From: Phycicoccus sp. Root101
GTDB lineage: Bacteria > Actinomycetota > Actinomycetes > Actinomycetales > Dermatophilaceae
Direction: 5' to 3'
Length of the DNA stretch: 64,000 nt
NCBI RefSeq assembly: GCF_001426245.1
Contig: NZ_LMCM01000001.1
Coordinates: 186,001 to 250,000 of the forward strand
Position 1 is the first letter of the stretch. The number at the start of each line of letters is the position of its first letter. The position numbers and the translations under genes are program-made. The notes below the pieces were generated by a model that did no database searches, was not told where the DNA came from, and saw nothing but the letters and a program-made list of their open reading frames with translations. This document shows positions 45,567 through 54,291 of this stretch, one piece after another.

Positions 45567-46852
45567 CGGTGTCGGGTACCACTGTCGCGCAGGTCAGCCT
45601 GCTCCCGCGCGTCGAGGAGCCGCTCCCTCACCGCATCGCCCTGGTGCACGCCACGCGCCACTCCGTCCGCCGCCACCCCGGCCACGTGCCAGCTCGTCGA
45701 GGCGCCCTCTGCCCTCGCCACCGCGGTGAGGTCGTCGACCCAGCGGACCTTGGCCCAGGTGGCCGCTCGTACTGCGGCCTGCTCGTGCAGCCACGGGCGC
45801 AGGGCCGCTGCCGACCGCGGCGGCCGGGTCCACGGCAGGGGCGCGCGTGGTGCGGGTGCCTCGACCAGCCGCACGCCCTTGCGCGCCAGCCGTTCCCCCG
45901 CGAACCCGGCCCCGCGCGCGCCGGACACACCGAGCCGGGCCGAGGGGACGTTCTCCGCGAGCCCCGCAGCCAGGCGGTCCCGGGCGGTGAGCCGCAGCGC
46001 GCTGCGCCCCGACCGCGAGCCGGTCGCACCGACGACGGCAGCGTTCGTCGCCCGGGCACCGGTCTTGAGGACCGATCCGGTGCTCCCCAGCACCGCGGCC
46101 GCCGTCGCCAGGGCGAGGTGGGTCGGGTCGCCGTCGCCGTACCCGACGAGCACCACCGCATCGGCCGCCACCTGCAGTCCGGCGGACCCTGCTGCCACCG
46201 CCGCCAGCGGACGCAGCGGGGGCACGAGGGCGAGGGTCCCTGCGGCACCCGCCACCTCTCCTGCCACGCGGCTGGTGCCCGTCAGCGCGTCGTACAGGCC
46301 GCTGTCGGCCAGCCCGTCGTCGAGGAGCCCGCGCAGCACCGCAGCGCACCGACGGTCCGCGGCGGTCCAGGCGTCGTGCGCCTCCGCGTGGCGCCGCACC
46401 GCGACCTGCACGCGTTCGCCGTGCGTCACCATCTCGGCGCGGTACCTCCCCGCCTGCGCCCGCTGGGCCGGGTCCGCGCTGCCCTCCGCGACCCCCATGA
46501 GCTCCCCCGCCCGCAGGAAGGCGTCCCACTCCACCCGGTGGACCCGCTGCGCCCCCGCCACCTCGACCTGCACCCGCTCGAGCTCGTCCGCGAGGCGACG
46601 CAGCGCCGACGCGGCCACGGCATACCGACGGGCCACCCGCTCCAGCACCTCGGGGACCGCACCGAACCTGCGGCCGAAGGCCGCACCGGCCGGGGAGGAC
46701 CACACGGCGACGCCCGGGTCGGCGAGTCCCCGGGCGGTGCGGGCCAGGGCGGCCAGCTGCTCACCCTCGGCGGACAGGGTCGCTGCGATCCCGCGCACCC
46801 CGGCGGGGTCGCCCGCGACGGGGCCGAGCACCGCTGCCGCAGAGCTGCTCAC
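45563..46852 (-). CDS. Helical WXG-like protein with hydrophobic centre
   Basis: 429 residues, not firmly recognised. The N-terminal ~160 residues are alpha-helical and resemble a WXG100-type exported protein: VWSSPAGAAFGRRFGAVPEVLERVARR around residues 50-76. A Gly/Ala/Val-rich hydrophobic region spans about 200-265, then a variable C-terminal part with WAKVRWVDDLTAVARAEG. It follows a 121-residue helical partner by a 4-bp overlap (GTGA). The layout is like type VII secretion substrate pairs or polymorphic toxin carriers, but no toxin motif is seen. Function unknown. Confidence 0.7.
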   Translation of the reverse strand: MSSSAAAVLGPVAGDPAGVRGIAATLSAEGEQLAALARTARGLADPGVAVWSSPAGAAFGRRFGAVPEVLERVARRYAVAASALRRLADELERVQVEVAGAQRVHRVEWDAFLRAGELMGVAEGSADPAQRAQAGRYRAEMVTHGERVQVAVRRHAEAHDAWTAADRRCAAVLRGLLDDGLADSGLYDALTGTSRVAGEVAGAAGTLALVPPLRPLAAVAAGSAGLQVAADAVVLVGYGDGDPTHLALATAAAVLGSTGSVLKTGARATNAAVVGATGSRSGRSALRLTARDRLAAGLAENVPSARLGVSGARGAGFAGERLARKGVRLVEAPAPRAPLPWTRPPRSAAALRPWLHEQAAVRAATWAKVRWVDDLTAVARAEGASTSWHVAGVAADGVARGVHQGDAVRERLLDAREQADLRDSGTRHR

Positions 46853-47214
46853 GTCGTACGTCCGGCGTCGACCATCCCACCGACGGCCGCCTCGACCTCG
46901 ACGTAGAGACCGCCGGCCCGGCGGGCCGCGACCGCGAGGTCGTCGAGCGCCCGACCGAGCACGAGGCGCCGGTGCTCGAAGTCACCGAGGACGTCGCCGA
47001 GCGCCGCAGTGCTGTGCCCGACCCCCAGGGCCCACGCCCGGTCCGCGACCTCTGCCGCATGCCACTGCAGGTCGGTGGCGACGTGCGACAGCGCCACGCC
47101 CAGCGCGGCGACCTCGGAACCGCTCACCTCGATCCTCGTGGAGACCGGGGCAGGGTGCGAGGTCAGGCGCGAGCTGGGCTGCGGGGTGGCGCCTGTCGAC
47201 GCTGCCGTCGTCAT
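46849..47214 (-). CDS. Small EspC/WXG-like helical protein
   Basis: 121 residues from the ATG at 47214; a longer frame starts upstream without support. After about 30 polar residues, two long helices can be seen (EVAALGVALSHVATDLQWHAAEVADRAWALG and STAALGDVLGDFEHRRLVLGRALDDLAVAARRAG), as in the EspC family of type VII exported proteins. No WXG and no signal peptide. Coupled to the next gene by GTGA. The call is from architecture only. Confidence 0.6.
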   Translation of the reverse strand: MTTAASTGATPQPSSRLTSHPAPVSTRIEVSGSEVAALGVALSHVATDLQWHAAEVADRAWALGVGHSTAALGDVLGDFEHRRLVLGRALDDLAVAARRAGGLYVEVEAAVGGMVDAGRTT

Positions 47215-47308
47215 GGCCCCGAGGGTAGGAGGACCGGAGCGGGTGCCCGGCACGTTGTCCACAGGTCCCGGTCGTGCGGTCGTCCCGCGCGCGTGCTTGC
47301 ATGGCGTC

Positions 47309-47761
47309 ATGACGATTCAGGGTGAGTACGTCCCCAGTCCCACCGCGTGGGTCCGTGAGCAGGTCGAGAAGATCGAGGAGACCGGCACCACCCGGTCGGT
47401 CAGCGTCCAGGACCGCGAGGTGGTCATGCTGACGATGCTCGGCGTCTCCGGCAAGGTGCGCAAGGTGCCGCTCATGCGGGTCGAGCACGACGGCGTGTAT
47501 GCCGCGGTGGCCAGCAAGGGCGGCGCTCCGGAGCACCCGGCGTGGTACGCCAACGTCCGCAAGAACCCGGTCCTGGACCTCCAGGACGACGACCGCACGT
47601 GGACGGTCCGGGCCCGCGAGATCGACGGCGAGGAGCGCGAGCAGTGGTGGGAGCGCTGCGTCGCCGCCTTCCCGCCCTACGCGGAGTACCAGGTCAGGAC
47701 CGACCGGCTGATCCCGGTGCTGCTGCTCGAGCCCGTCGAGGACCAGCCCGACCAGGGCTAG
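47309..47761 (+). CDS. Deazaflavin-dependent nitroreductase-family protein
   Basis: 150 residues from the ATG at 47309. Matches the Ddn/F420-dependent nitroreductase fold: VVMLTMLGVSGKVRKVPLMRVEHDGVYAAVASKGGAPEHPAWYANVRKNPVLDLQD (residues ~38-92) and the closing PYAEYQVRTDRLIPVLLLEP. Such proteins bind F420 or flavin and reduce quinones or nitro-compounds. Divergent from the EspC-like gene. The physiological substrate is unknown. Confidence 0.9.
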   Translation: MTIQGEYVPSPTAWVREQVEKIEETGTTRSVSVQDREVVMLTMLGVSGKVRKVPLMRVEHDGVYAAVASKGGAPEHPAWYANVRKNPVLDLQDDDRTWTVRAREIDGEEREQWWERCVAAFPPYAEYQVRTDRLIPVLLLEPVEDQPDQG

Positions 47762-47798
47762 CCGCTCGGGAATCGGTCAGGAACCGGTCGGTCGAGGA

Positions 47799-48239
47799 TC
47801 AGCCCGTCGGGTCGCCCGCGGCCTGCGCCGTCGAGGCGGGCCGGCTCGCGGTCCGGCGCAGCCACAGCAGCCCCAGCACCGGCAGCACGAGCGGGACGTA
47901 GCCGTACCCGGAGCCGAAGTGGGACCACACGGTCTTGTCGGGGAACGCGTCGGTGGCCAGGTACGACGCCAAGCCCACCACCAGCACCCCGGCGAGCTCG
48001 ATGGTGATGGCCGTCGTGGCGACCCGCCGTGAGGTCCGGTCGCCACGCGCCAGCGCGATCGTGGCCACGACGTAGATGACCGCAGCCAGCGCCGACAGCA
48101 CGTAGGCCAGGGGGGCGCGGGAGAAGTACTCGGTGATCTGCAGGACCGAGCGGCCGGTCGCGGCGAGGGCCAGCAGGCCGTACACGGCGACGAGCACGAT
48201 GCCCGGCCCGGAGCGGGTGGAGCGCGGCGCGTCAGCCAT
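47799..48239 (-). CDS. Small four-helix membrane protein
   Basis: 146 residues. Four hydrophobic segments (IVLVAVYGLLALAATG, VLSALAAVIYVVATIAL, ITIELAGVLVVGLASYLA, YVPLVLPVLGLLWL). A conserved-looking DKTVWSHFGSGYGYVPLVLP sits before the last helix, typical of an actinobacterial family of integral membrane proteins with no known function. It overlaps the upstream membrane gene by 8 bp. Confidence 0.8.
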   Translation of the reverse strand: MADAPRSTRSGPGIVLVAVYGLLALAATGRSVLQITEYFSRAPLAYVLSALAAVIYVVATIALARGDRTSRRVATTAITIELAGVLVVGLASYLATDAFPDKTVWSHFGSGYGYVPLVLPVLGLLWLRRTASRPASTAQAAGDPTG

Positions 48240-48597
48240 GGAGGTTCCAGATCTGTTGGAGGCGGGCGGTCATCACCGCGACGGCGAACGCCGCGACGGC
48301 GACGACCCCCATCGACCAGCGGGTCTTCTCCTTGAGCGCCAGGAACACCGCCACCGGGGGAAGGAACGGCAGCGTGATCGCGTATGCCGCGAACGTCGCC
48401 GTCTCCGCGTCGTCCCCGGGGACGCTGCCGAGGTGCGCGAGCGCGACGGCGGCCTGGACGAGCACCCCCAGCTCCACCACCGCCGCCACGAGGAGAAGGC
48501 GGTCGTCGACGAGGCGGGTGCGGGCGGCATACCAGCCGGCGATCGCGAGCAGGGCCACCGCACCGGCGAGGACGACCACGGTCAGGGGGAAGAGCAC
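48232..48597 (-). CDS. Small membrane protein
   Basis: 121 residues, GTG start. Four hydrophobic segments are seen (TVVVLAGAVALLAIAGWY, LLVAAVVELGVLVQAAVAL, TFAAYAITLPFLPPVAVFLAL, MGVVAVAAFAVAVMTARL). It has a C-terminal RLQQIWNLHG. Probably co-transcribed with the next membrane gene, which it overlaps. Not recognised beyond being an integral membrane protein. Confidence 0.8.
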   Translation of the reverse strand: MLFPLTVVVLAGAVALLAIAGWYAARTRLVDDRLLLVAAVVELGVLVQAAVALAHLGSVPGDDAETATFAAYAITLPFLPPVAVFLALKEKTRWSMGVVAVAAFAVAVMTARLQQIWNLHG

Positions 48598-48647
48598 GCG
48601 GGAAGCCTACGCGAGCAGGACCACCGCCCTGCCGAGGGCGGTCGCGG

Positions 48648-49046
48648 TCAGGACGCGCTCGTCCGGGACGCGGCCGGGGCGAGCACGAGGTAGGCCTGCG
48701 CCGCGAGCAGGACGACGACCGCCACCCACTTCCCTGCGGGCAGCTCGACGCCGTACCGCACCCGGTCGACGACCACGAGGCCCACCTGGAGCATGACGAT
48801 CCAGCCCATGGTGACGAGGGCGAGCTCGGCGTACTGCAGCGACGAGGCGTAGACCCAGAACAGCACCCCGAACGCGAGGAGCCCCAGCAGCATCGGCCAC
48901 CACGACCGGTGCTCGGCCCACTCCTTGGCGGCCACCGCACCGGCGAGGTCGAGGGCGGCGAGCGCCACCATCGCCGTGGTGGCGACGAGCGCCACCGGCC
49001 ACCCCTGCGGTGCCTTGATCATCGGCACGAGCTCCACACTGACCAT
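48648..49046 (-). CDS. Small membrane protein
   Basis: 132 residues from the ATG at 49046; an internal ATG at 49022 has a better ribosome site (GGAG) and could be the true start. Four hydrophobic segments with the sequence WWPMLLGLLAFGVLFWVYASSLQYAELALVTMGWIVMLQVGLVVVDRV across the middle. Unknown function; small multidrug-resistance or DUF-type proteins are possible but no diagnostic residue is seen. Confidence 0.7.
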   Translation of the reverse strand: MVSVELVPMIKAPQGWPVALVATTAMVALAALDLAGAVAAKEWAEHRSWWPMLLGLLAFGVLFWVYASSLQYAELALVTMGWIVMLQVGLVVVDRVRYGVELPAGKWVAVVVLLAAQAYLVLAPAASRTSAS

Positions 49047-49206
49047 CGCCCCCACCCCCGGGTGCGGCCGACCCGCTGCCGGCCACGTTCCAGTGCAGCG
49101 CCCGAGGACCGACCCCGGCATCGGTCATCTCACCGAGATCGCCACCGACGCAACGAGCAAACCACCCGGTCCGCGCGGGGTGCGACGCCCGGCATGGGTG
49201 GTTCCT

Positions 49207-49254
49207 GGGGGTTCGTCCGGCCGGGGGTTCGTCCGGCCGGGGGTTCGTCCGGCC
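49207..49254. repeat. Three tandem 16-bp repeats
   Basis: Three identical copies of gggggttcgtccggcc at 49207-49222, 49223-49238 and 49239-49254, just beyond the stop of the sigma-like gene. No gene is seen in 49047-49276. Confidence 0.9.
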
Positions 49255-49276
49255 GGGCGCTCGCCCTGCAGGACCG

Positions 49277-50749
49277 TCAGGGATTCGTGACGTCCGTCGT
49301 CGACGTGGCGCTGGGGCCGGTGGTCGACGACACCGTGGAGTCGCCCGACCCGGTGGCCGGCCCCTTGGTGGGATGCGAGCCCGGGGTCTTCGTCCTCGGC
49401 GCCTTGGTCGTCGGTGCCTTGGTCTTGGTCGAGTGGGAGTTCGGCGTGTGGGAGCTCGGGACCCCCGACGTCGCGGTCGAGCCGGTGGACGGCGCCCGGG
49501 TGGGCGACCCCGTGCCGTGGGGCACCGAGCCGGTGACGGAGGAGGTCGACGTCGGGCTGGGCGAACCGGTCTTCGTGCCGCCCTTGCCCTTCCCCTTGCC
49601 CGGAGCGGTCACCTCGGCGGTCGGCTGGACCGGGGCGACCCCGCCGCCGGGGAGGATGCGGCCGATGCCGTTGGACGGACGGGACGAAGCCGGCGAACCG
49701 GGCGCCTTCGGCTTCGGTGCCCCGGACCGCGAGGCTCCAGGGGCCGGCGCCCCGATGGTTTCGTGCATGAGCCGCTGGACCCCCGTGGGAAGGGCACCGA
49801 CGTAGGCAGCGGCGCTCAGTCCACCGAGCGACATGACCGAGGCCGAGATGGTCGCGATGCCGAGCAGGGCGGTGCGCGAGCGGCCGGCGGCGTTGGCGAT
49901 GCCGTGCGGCCGTTTGGCCCCCCGACGGGCCGGCGCGTTGCCGACCGTGACGACCCGGGTGCGCGGGACGGACCAGGCCGGAGGCCGCGGGATGCTGCGG
50001 AACGCCCCCAGCGCGACGCGTTCGTCGGCGAGCTCCGCGGGAGTGGCCGGCGCGTCCAGCGACCACGTGAGCAGCTCGGCGTCGGCACCCAGGCGCTCGA
50101 GCGCGCGAGCCTCGGAGCGGCGCACGCTCTCGGCGTCCGAGCCCACCACGTCGGAGACCGCCCGGACGGGCAGCGCCCCACCGAGGCGCAGGACGAGGAT
50201 CTCGCCCTGGCCCAGGGGCAGGGCGCGCAGGGCGGTGATGGTGTCGCCGAGACCGCGGTGGGCAGGGTCGGTGTCAGGGGACGCAGCGAGCAGGGCGTCG
50301 ATGTCGAACTCGTCGGCGTCGCTCCGGCGCCGGGCCATCGTCGCGGCCGCAGCCGCTGTCGCCGCCGTGGCAGCGGTGGCGGCGGAGGAGGCGGTGGTGG
50401 CCTGCGAGAACGCCCGCCGGTCGATGGGGGTGACCGTGGCCCAGCTCCCCTGCCCCGTCCCCTGCTCGGCGCGCAGGCGCGCGCACGCGAGGATCCAGAC
50501 CCGCCAGGCGGACTCGTCGCCGGTGAAGCCGATGAGGCCACGGATCGCGGTGATCCAGCCTTCGCAGGCCGCGTCGTACGGGTCGTCGGCACCCACGACG
50601 CGCAGGTAGCGGATGACCAAGGGGTTGGCGTCGCGCCAGAGCCGGGTGAAGGCTTGCTCATCCCCGGCTTGGGCTTCTCTCAACGTTCCCGTGAACGCGC
50701 TCCCCAGCACTCCCCCAGTATCGGTCCCGTCAGCCGGTCCCGGGGTCAT
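49277..50749 (-). CDS. Sigma-factor-like protein fused to membrane helix and mucin-like tail
   Basis: 490 residues. Residues 25-97 look like sigma region 2 (EQAFTRLWRDANPLVIRYL ... AWRVWILACARLRAEQ), 168-222 like region 4 (LPLGQGEILVLRLGGALPVRAVSDVVGSDAESVRRSEARALERLG), joined by an Ala/Thr-rich linker (112-145). One membrane helix follows (about 294-319, ALLGIATISASVMSLGGLSAAAYV), then a ~160-residue Ser/Thr/Pro/Lys-rich tail predicted outside the cell. ECF groups with C-terminal membrane extensions are known in actinobacteria. No anti-sigma gene is adjacent. Function inferred. Confidence 0.8.
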   Translation of the reverse strand: MTPGPADGTDTGGVLGSAFTGTLREAQAGDEQAFTRLWRDANPLVIRYLRVVGADDPYDAACEGWITAIRGLIGFTGDESAWRVWILACARLRAEQGTGQGSWATVTPIDRRAFSQATTASSAATAATAATAAAAATMARRRSDADEFDIDALLAASPDTDPAHRGLGDTITALRALPLGQGEILVLRLGGALPVRAVSDVVGSDAESVRRSEARALERLGADAELLTWSLDAPATPAELADERVALGAFRSIPRPPAWSVPRTRVVTVGNAPARRGAKRPHGIANAAGRSRTALLGIATISASVMSLGGLSAAAYVGALPTGVQRLMHETIGAPAPGASRSGAPKPKAPGSPASSRPSNGIGRILPGGGVAPVQPTAEVTAPGKGKGKGGTKTGSPSPTSTSSVTGSVPHGTGSPTRAPSTGSTATSGVPSSHTPNSHSTKTKAPTTKAPRTKTPGSHPTKGPATGSGDSTVSSTTGPSATSTTDVTNP

Positions 50750-50933
50750 CCGTTTGGCCGTGTTCAGGACAATCCGAGTACCCCCTCGGGTGACGTGCTA
50801 CAGCCAGCCCGCGGCCGGACGCCGTCGTTCGCCGCCGTTTGCCCGCGGTGGATGGCGGCGAACGGACGGGCGACCGGCGGACCACCGGCGGCCGCTGGGG
50901 GCCGACCGGGTGTGCGACCTGGTGGGTGACCGA

Positions 50934-50967
50934 CGGCCCGGTGCTCCGCGAGGGGAGCACCGGGCCG
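50934..50967 (-). terminator. Terminator after the mmpL gene
   Basis: Inverted repeat cggcccggtgctcc (50934-50947) and ggagcaccgggccg (50954-50967) with a 6-base loop, 5 bp beyond the MmpL stop. The rest of the gap (50750-50933) shows no gene and should hold the promoter of the sigma-like gene. Confidence 0.8.
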
Positions 50968-50971
50968 CGGC

Positions 50972-53248
50972 TCAACCGGCCGGCTGCAGGACCGGCGGTT
51001 CAGCCGGCTCCGAGGGCCCGGAGGTCCCTGAGGTCCCGGAGGTCCCGGTCGCGTCGGTAGCCGCCGCGCGGGTCTCCTCGCGGTGCCCGTGGCGCTCCCA
51101 CCACCGCGCCAGCGGGGCGGGGGCCCACCAGTTGGCGCGGCCGAGCAGCCGCATGGTGGCCGGGACGAGCAGGGCGCGCACGACCGTGGCGTCGATGAGC
51201 ACCGCCACGAGCATGCCGACCCCGATCATCTTGAGGAACACGATCCCGCTGGTGGCGAACCCCCCGATGACGACCGCGAGCAGCAGCGCCGCACTGGTGA
51301 TGATGCGCCCCGAGCGCTGCACCCCGGCTGCGACGGCCCGCGTGTTGTCGCCGGTGCGGTCCCACTCCTCCCGGATCCGGCTGAGCAGGAACACCTCGTA
51401 GTCCATCGACAACCCGAACAGGATCGCCAGCATGAGGATGGGCTGGGTGACGTCGAGGTACCCCGGGGAGGTGAAGCCGAGCAGCCCGGCGAGGTGCCCC
51501 TCCTGGAAGATCCAAGTCACCACACCGAAGCTGGCGCCGATCGACACCGCGTTCATGACGATCGCCTTGAGGGGCAGCACGACCGACCCGAAGGCCACGA
51601 ACAGCAGCACGAGCATGACCACCGCCACCGTGAGGGCCATCCACGGGAGCCGGGCCCCGATGGAGTCGACGAGGTCGACCGCGTCGGCGGTGGCTCCTCC
51701 GACGAGCACCGTGCTGCCCGCCGGTGCCGCGACGGCGCGCAGCTCTCGGACCAGGTCCTGGCTGGCCGCCGACTGGCCGTTGCCCGGCCAGGTCACCCGC
51801 AGCAAGGTCCTGGCCTGCCCCTCGTAGGTCGTCCGCCCCGTCGGCTGCACGGCGGTGACGCCGTCGACGCGACCCAGCTGTGCGGCATACGCGGAGACGG
51901 CGGTGGGGTCACCACCGGTGACGACGAGGGACGCCGACGAGGTCTCGCCGCCGAAGAGGTCGGCCTGCAGCTCGGCCGCCTGGCGGCTGGGCGAGCTGGC
52001 CGGCAGCACCCGCTCGTCGACACTGCCCCAGCGCGCCTGGGTGAACGGACTCCCCAGGGCCAGCAGCCCCACCACGATGACGACGAGGAAGACGACGGGG
52101 CGACGCATGACGCTGTGGGCGACTCGTGCCCAGGCGCCGTGGACGACCTCGCGGTCGGTGCCGTGGACCTCCTGCAGCGCCTGCGCGTCGGCCCGGTGCG
52201 CCCGGGTGCCGCGCCGCCACGGCATCCGGCCCAGCTCGATGCGCGGGCCGAGGACTCCGAGCAGCGCCGGCAGGATGGTCAGGGCAGCTGCCATCGCGAC
52301 GAGCACCGCGGCGACCCCGCCGTAGCCCATGGAGCGCAGGAAGTTCTGCGGGAAGATGAGCAGCGAGGCGAGGGACGCGGCGACGATGAGGCCGGAGAAC
52401 AGCACCGTCCGCCCGGCCGTCGCCATGGTGCGGCTGATCGCCGTCGCCACGCTGGCACGGCTCTCGTCGGGCTGGGTGGCGAGCTCCTCGCGGAACCGGC
52501 TGACGACGAACAGCGCGTAGTCGATCGCCAGGCCCATCCCGAGCAGGGTGATGACGTTGATGGAGAAGACCGAGACGTCGGTGATGCCGGTGACCAGGCG
52601 CACGACGGCGAACGCCCCCATCACGGCGATGCCGCCGACCAGGGTGGGCATCAGGGCCGAGGCCAGGCTTCCGAAGATCAGCAGGCTGAGGACGAAGACG
52701 ATCGGCATGGAGATCGACTCGGCGCGCGCGATGTCGTGCGAGACCTGCTCGTTGACGTCACCGAAGACGGCCCACTTCCCGCCGACGCTGGTTGCCAGGC
52801 CGGGGGCCCGGAGGTCGTCCTTGACCGCCTCCCAGTTGTCGCTCTTGGCGTCCTGGGTCGCCCCGGCAAGGGTGACGACCACCCGGGTGGCGTGCCGGTC
52901 ACCGCTCACCAGGTCGGGGGCCCTGGTCGACCACCACGTCGTGGTCGCGGCCACGTCGGACCGCGGGAGGGCGCCGAGCGTGCGGGTCACGGCCTGCTCG
53001 AACGCCGGGTCCTGCACCGTGAGGGTCGGGCTCGAGTAGACGACGACCAAGTCGGTGTCCCGCCCCGGGAAGGCGGCCTGCTCGAGGACCAGCTCCTTCG
53101 CGGAGTCGGTCGCCGGGTCGTCGAACCCCCCGTTCGCGAGGTGGCCGAACACCCCGATGCCGTATGCCGCCGCGGCCAGCACGACGACGATCCCCGCCAC
53201 GAGGACGGCCCACGACCGTCGGGCGACGAATGCTCCCCAGGACTCCAT
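50972..53248 (-). CDS. MmpL-family RND exporter
   Basis: 758 residues from the ATG at 53248, with AAGGAG 9 nt upstream (a GTG three codons earlier overlaps that site). Two halves, each with a large extracytoplasmic loop and a group of membrane helices. First half: SMPIVFVLSLLIFGSLASALMP and INVITLLGMGLAIDYALFVVSRFREEL (GLAIDYALF, with proton-relay Asp/Tyr). Second half: GLSMDYEVFLLSRIREEWD. This DY motif pair is typical of MmpL lipid/drug transporters. The C-terminal tail has short GTS repeats. Divergent from a TetR gene that probably regulates it. Confidence 0.92.
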   Translation of the reverse strand: MESWGAFVARRSWAVLVAGIVVVLAAAAYGIGVFGHLANGGFDDPATDSAKELVLEQAAFPGRDTDLVVVYSSPTLTVQDPAFEQAVTRTLGALPRSDVAATTTWWSTRAPDLVSGDRHATRVVVTLAGATQDAKSDNWEAVKDDLRAPGLATSVGGKWAVFGDVNEQVSHDIARAESISMPIVFVLSLLIFGSLASALMPTLVGGIAVMGAFAVVRLVTGITDVSVFSINVITLLGMGLAIDYALFVVSRFREELATQPDESRASVATAISRTMATAGRTVLFSGLIVAASLASLLIFPQNFLRSMGYGGVAAVLVAMAAALTILPALLGVLGPRIELGRMPWRRGTRAHRADAQALQEVHGTDREVVHGAWARVAHSVMRRPVVFLVVIVVGLLALGSPFTQARWGSVDERVLPASSPSRQAAELQADLFGGETSSASLVVTGGDPTAVSAYAAQLGRVDGVTAVQPTGRTTYEGQARTLLRVTWPGNGQSAASQDLVRELRAVAAPAGSTVLVGGATADAVDLVDSIGARLPWMALTVAVVMLVLLFVAFGSVVLPLKAIVMNAVSIGASFGVVTWIFQEGHLAGLLGFTSPGYLDVTQPILMLAILFGLSMDYEVFLLSRIREEWDRTGDNTRAVAAGVQRSGRIITSAALLLAVVIGGFATSGIVFLKMIGVGMLVAVLIDATVVRALLVPATMRLLGRANWWAPAPLARWWERHGHREETRAAATDATGTSGTSGTSGPSEPAEPPVLQPAG

Positions 53249-53281
53249 GCCGACCACTCCTTGCGATGTTGCATCACGAAT

Positions 53282-53312
53282 GTTTACGGCAGTAACAGTG
53301 ATGGGCGTAAAC
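53282..53312. promoter_or_regulatory. Candidate TetR operator between mmpL and tetR
   Basis: Inverted repeat GTTTACG (53282-53288) and CGTAAAC (53306-53312) in the divergent region, with an inner TTAC/GTAA pair (53284-53295). A TTGACA (53323-53318, minus strand) lies just outside it. This AT-rich patch stands out from the surrounding GC-rich DNA. Confidence 0.5.
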
Positions 53313-53457
53313 TAACTTGTCAAGGGTTCATGGTTGACTCTGTGGTGAACAGCCACGACGGGCACGGGTCGGCGACGACAAGGGCGACGGGGCACTGGTC
53401 GGCGACGACGAAGGCGACGACCGGCGAGTGGCGACGACAGCGAGGAGCAGCGACCAG

Positions 53458-54279
53458 ATGACGACGGCACCGACCCGCCGGGAACGCCAGCGGCAGGCGA
53501 CCTACGACGAGATCGTCGAGGTCTCGCGGCGGCTCCTGCGCGCCGGAGAGGACGTGTCCATCCGCGCGGTCGCCCAGGAGATGGGGCTGACTCCCCCGGC
53601 CCTGTACCGGTACGTCGACAGCCACGCCGAGCTGATGCAGCTCGTCGCCCGGTCGATCTTCGGAGACGTCGTGGCAGCCATGGTCGCGGCCCGGGACGAG
53701 CAGCCGGATGACGACCCGGCCGCCCAGATCGTCGCGTCGGCAGGGGCGTTCCGGCGCTGGGCACTCGGCAACCACGAGGAGTTCCAGCTCGCCTTCGCCT
53801 CACCCACGTCCGCCGGGCTGAAGAACCCCGCGACGGGGTCGCCGCAGCCCATCACCTCGCTCGACGACTGCGCCGCCGAGGAGAGCGGCGCCCACCTGTT
53901 CGCCGGGTTCTTCAGCGAGATCTTCGGCCGGCTGTGGGTGCGCTACCGGTTCCCGATCCCCACCGACGACGACCTCGACCCCGACGTGGTCTCGGTCCTG
54001 CGGGGCGAGATCGCCGCCGGCCAGCCCACCCAGGGGAAGCTGGCGCACGGCGGCCCGGGCGTCGGGCCCCTCGGTGCCCCGACGCCGGGGATGATGTGGA
54101 TGTTCGAACGCTCGTGGGCCCGCCTCTACGGCACCGTCACCCTCGAGGTGTTCGGGCACGTCCACCCGGCCTTCATCAGCTCGGGTGCGTTGTTCCGGGC
54201 GGCGATGCTCGACATCGCCCGCGAGCTGCACATCGACCACGAGTGGGACCGCCTGCAGGACGTGGTCCGCGACTCGTAG
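53458..54279 (+). CDS. TetR-family regulator of the MmpL exporter
   Basis: 273 residues from the ATG at 53458 (MTTAPTRRERQRQ). Helix-turn-helix region: ATYDEIVEVSRRLLRAGEDVSIRAVAQEMGLTPPALYRYVDSHAELM, residues ~14-60. The C-terminal half (FRRWALGNHEEFQLAFASPTSAG) belongs to the WHG-type TetR ligand domain, larger than average. It is transcribed away from mmpL; the UvrA-like gene converges on it with only 12 bp between stops. Confidence 0.9.
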   Translation: MTTAPTRRERQRQATYDEIVEVSRRLLRAGEDVSIRAVAQEMGLTPPALYRYVDSHAELMQLVARSIFGDVVAAMVAARDEQPDDDPAAQIVASAGAFRRWALGNHEEFQLAFASPTSAGLKNPATGSPQPITSLDDCAAEESGAHLFAGFFSEIFGRLWVRYRFPIPTDDDLDPDVVSVLRGEIAAGQPTQGKLAHGGPGVGPLGAPTPGMMWMFERSWARLYGTVTLEVFGHVHPAFISSGALFRAAMLDIARELHIDHEWDRLQDVVRDS

Positions 54280-54291
54280 CCGCCGAGCCCC

